DNA of 64,000 bases from Pseudidiomarina gelatinasegens. GTDB lineage: Bacteria; Pseudomonadota; Gammaproteobacteria; Enterobacterales; Alteromonadaceae. Within the stretch, counting starts at the first letter, position 1. Each line of letters begins with the position of its first letter. The translations under genes were made by a program, and so were the position numbers. Location of the stretch: contig NZ_RSFE01000004.1 in NCBI RefSeq assembly GCF_004025325.1, positions 186,001 through 250,000 of the forward strand, in the 5' to 3' direction. This document shows positions 62,164-64,000 of the stretch, in pieces. Below the pieces are notes generated by a model. The model was given only the letters and a program-made list of their open reading frames with translations, did not search any database and was not told the DNA's origin.

Positions 62164-64000
62164 ATGTTACTCAATCCGCGCCAACAAGAAGCTGTGAAAG
62201 CAATTGAAGGGCCAGTGCTTGTGCTGGCCGGCGCTGGCAGTGGTAAAACACGTGTAATTACCGAAAAGATTGCCCACCTGATTCAGCGCTGCGGTTACCC
62301 AGCGCGGCATATCGCTGCAGTAACCTTTACCAATAAAGCGGCGCGCGAAATGAAGGAACGGGTTGGGCAAACGCTGGGCCGTCAATATACGCGCGGCCTC
62401 ACGGTATCAACCTTTCACACACTTGGGTTGACGATTATTCGTAAAGAAGTCACGAAATTGAACATGAAGCCGGGCTTTTCGTTATTTGATGACCAAGATT
62501 CGTTTGCGTTGTTGAAAGCGCTGACCGAACCCGAACTTGATGGCGACAAAACCCTATTAAAGCTACTGCAAAGCCAAATCAGTAACTGGAAGAATGCCAT
62601 GCTCAGCCCTGAGCAAGCACTTGCCCAAGCGCAACAGCCAGACGACCAAATGTTTGCTGAATTTTACCGGCGCTATCAGCAAAATATGAAAGCCTGCAAT
62701 GCGATAGATTTTGATGATTTGATTCTATTACCAACCTTGTTACTGAAAACGGATGAGCAGTCGCGAACCCGCTGGCAAAACAAGTTTCATTATCTGCTGG
62801 TTGACGAATACCAAGACACCAACACCAGCCAATATGAGTTAGTTCGGTTACTGGTGGGTGAGCGGGCTAACTTCACTGTGGTGGGTGACGACGACCAATC
62901 GATTTATTCGTGGCGGGGTGCGCAGCCACAGAACTTAGCGTTGCTGCAAAAGGACTTTCCGAAGCTGAAAGTGATCAAGCTTGAACAAAATTACCGCTCG
63001 CACGGCCGCATTCTGAAGGCGGCCAATATTTTGATTGAAAACAACCCGCACGTGTTCGATAAGAAGCTATTTTCTGAAATGGAATACGGCGTACCACTGC
63101 GGGTCATCTATGGCCGCAATGAAGAACACGAAGCTGAACGTGTGATTGCGGAAATTGTACGCCGCCGCTTTTTAGAGCGCACCCCGTACCATCAATTTGC
63201 GCTGCTGTATCGTGGCAATCACCAAGCTCGTGTGTTTGAAAAGGCGCTGATAAGCAACCGTATTCCATACCGCATGACCGGCGGGCAAAGCTTTTTTGCG
63301 CGCGCAGAAATTAAAGACATCATGGCGTATTTGCGGTTATTGGTTAATCCAAGCGACGACACGGCTTTTATTCGCATCATCAACACCCCCAAACGCGGCA
63401 TCGGCCCGCACACGGTAGAGCGTATTGGTGATCTTGCCCATGAGTTGCACGTTGGTTTGTATGAAGCGGCTGACCACCAAGCTTTAAAAACACGCTTGGG
63501 CGCACGCGAATACCAATCCGTGCAGTACTTTGTCGACTTCATGAAGCGCGCGGCACGCCGATGCGACCATGGCGCCGATGCGGCTTCAGCTTTATTCGAC
63601 TTACTAAAACTGATTGGCTACGAAGAATGGCTGTATGAAAGCAGCCCAAGTGTGAGTGCGGCCGAAATGCGTTGGAAAAACGTCAACGAGTTAATGCGCT
63701 GGATAACCGAAATGCTCAAAGGTGACGATGATGCTGAGCCACTGACGCTTGAACAAGCCGTTGCCAAGTTATGTTTGCGTGACATGCTGTCGCGCAATGA
63801 AGAAGAAGAACAAGGCGACCAAGTGCAACTAATGACCTTGCACGCGTCTAAAGGACTGGAATTTCCCCACGTGTTTATGGTTGGCATGGAAGAAGGTTTA
63901 TTGCCGCACCAGTCAAGCATTGATGAAGGCATGGTTGAAGAAGAACGCCGCCTAGCATACGTCGGTATTACCCGCGCACAACAGTCGTTAATATTCACGA
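62164..64000 (+). CDS. rep: ATP-dependent DNA helicase Rep (3' end cut by window)
   Basis: Superfamily 1A 3'-5' helicase that clears proteins ahead of replication forks. 612 codons are present and the stop lies beyond the window. Motifs in order: Q-motif LNPRQQEAV, Walker A LAGAGSGKTRVI, Ia TFTNKAAREMKERV, II LVDEYQDTN, III GDDDQSIYSWRGA, IV LEQNYRS, V LMTLHASKGLEF and VI EERRLAYVGITRA. Similarity to E. coli Rep is strong throughout (NFTVVGDDDQSIYSWRGAQP), rather than to UvrD. The start has AAAGG about 10 nt upstream. Confidence 0.98.
   Translation, partial: MLLNPRQQEAVKAIEGPVLVLAGAGSGKTRVITEKIAHLIQRCGYPARHIAAVTFTNKAAREMKERVGQTLGRQYTRGLTVSTFHTLGLTIIRKEVTKLNMKPGFSLFDDQDSFALLKALTEPELDGDKTLLKLLQSQISNWKNAMLSPEQALAQAQQPDDQMFAEFYRRYQQNMKACNAIDFDDLILLPTLLLKTDEQSRTRWQNKFHYLLVDEYQDTNTSQYELVRLLVGERANFTVVGDDDQSIYSWRGAQPQNLALLQKDFPKLKVIKLEQNYRSHGRILKAANILIENNPHVFDKKLFSEMEYGVPLRVIYGRNEEHEAERVIAEIVRRRFLERTPYHQFALLYRGNHQARVFEKALISNRIPYRMTGGQSFFARAEIKDIMAYLRLLVNPSDDTAFIRIINTPKRGIGPHTVERIGDLAHELHVGLYEAADHQALKTRLGAREYQSVQYFVDFMKRAARRCDHGADAASALFDLLKLIGYEEWLYESSPSVSAAEMRWKNVNELMRWITEMLKGDDDAEPLTLEQAVAKLCLRDMLSRNEEEEQGDQVQLMTLHASKGLEFPHVFMVGMEEGLLPHQSSIDEGMVEEERRLAYVGITRAQQSLIFT

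Overview
This window looks like a chromosomal segment of a marine gammaproteobacterium close to Idiomarina/Pseudidiomarina (Alteromonadales). That placement is an inference. It rests on gene order shared with E. coli (ubiCA-plsB-lexA; yibN-secB-gpsA; gpmI-envC-yibQ; rpoH-ftsX-ftsE-ftsY-rsmD-yhhL; mutM/rpmGB/radC/coaBC/slmA) combined with marine-type content: a caa3-type cytochrome oxidase operon, an NSS-family sodium-coupled transporter, secreted M14 peptidase and many amino-acid enzymes. Most genes are core housekeeping genes. I saw no rRNA, tRNA, CRISPR array, insertion sequence or prophage.

Layout. 0-4.7 kb: the 3' part of a GGDEF-EAL gene, pckA, an NSS transporter and coaD. 4.8-9.7 kb: a + strand run kbl-tdh-glpE-glpG-ubiC-ubiA. 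9.7-13.4 kb: plsB, then divergent lexA with two tandem SOS boxes and a translationally coupled sulA-like gene. 13.6-22 kb: cytochrome oxidase module coxB (fused to cytochrome c)-ctaD-ctaG-ctaE, a minus-strand DUF2909 gene, SURF1, a SCO-like protein, ctaA, ctaB and SCO1, i.e. structural subunits plus copper and heme A assembly. 22-32.4 kb: polysaccharide deacetylase and MATE pump with overlapping divergent starts, a four-repeat DUF4397 lipoprotein, nfuA, an M14 peptidase, comF, bioH, mutM and a 2OG-Fe(II) oxygenase.

32.4-46.8 kb: rpmB-rpmG, radC, coaBC, slmA, gpsA, secB, yibN, gpmI-envC-yibQ, rpoH with a recognisable sigma-E promoter, ftsX-ftsE-ftsY, rsmD, yhhL and a DUF416 gene. 46.9-54.1 kb: an amino-acid block with a threonine/serine dehydratase-like enzyme, a VOC protein, a cystathionine beta-synthase/gamma-lyase pair (reverse transsulfuration), a lipoprotein, threonine aldolase and comM.

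54.1-58.9 kb is the one clearly accessory stretch. It is AT-rich, with small unrecognised membrane or lipoprotein genes in mixed orientation and long gaps. It also holds a decayed copy of the 3' end of one of its own genes. It lies between comM and the ndh-fpr pair. 58.9-64 kb returns to core genes: ndh, fpr, a lipoprotein, ubiK and rep (cut by the window end).

No single striking new system is visible. The best leads are the accessory stretch and its repeat relic, the SCO-like CxxxC protein in the oxidase operon, the overlapping divergent start codons at 23.09 kb and the conserved regulatory sites at lexA and rpoH.
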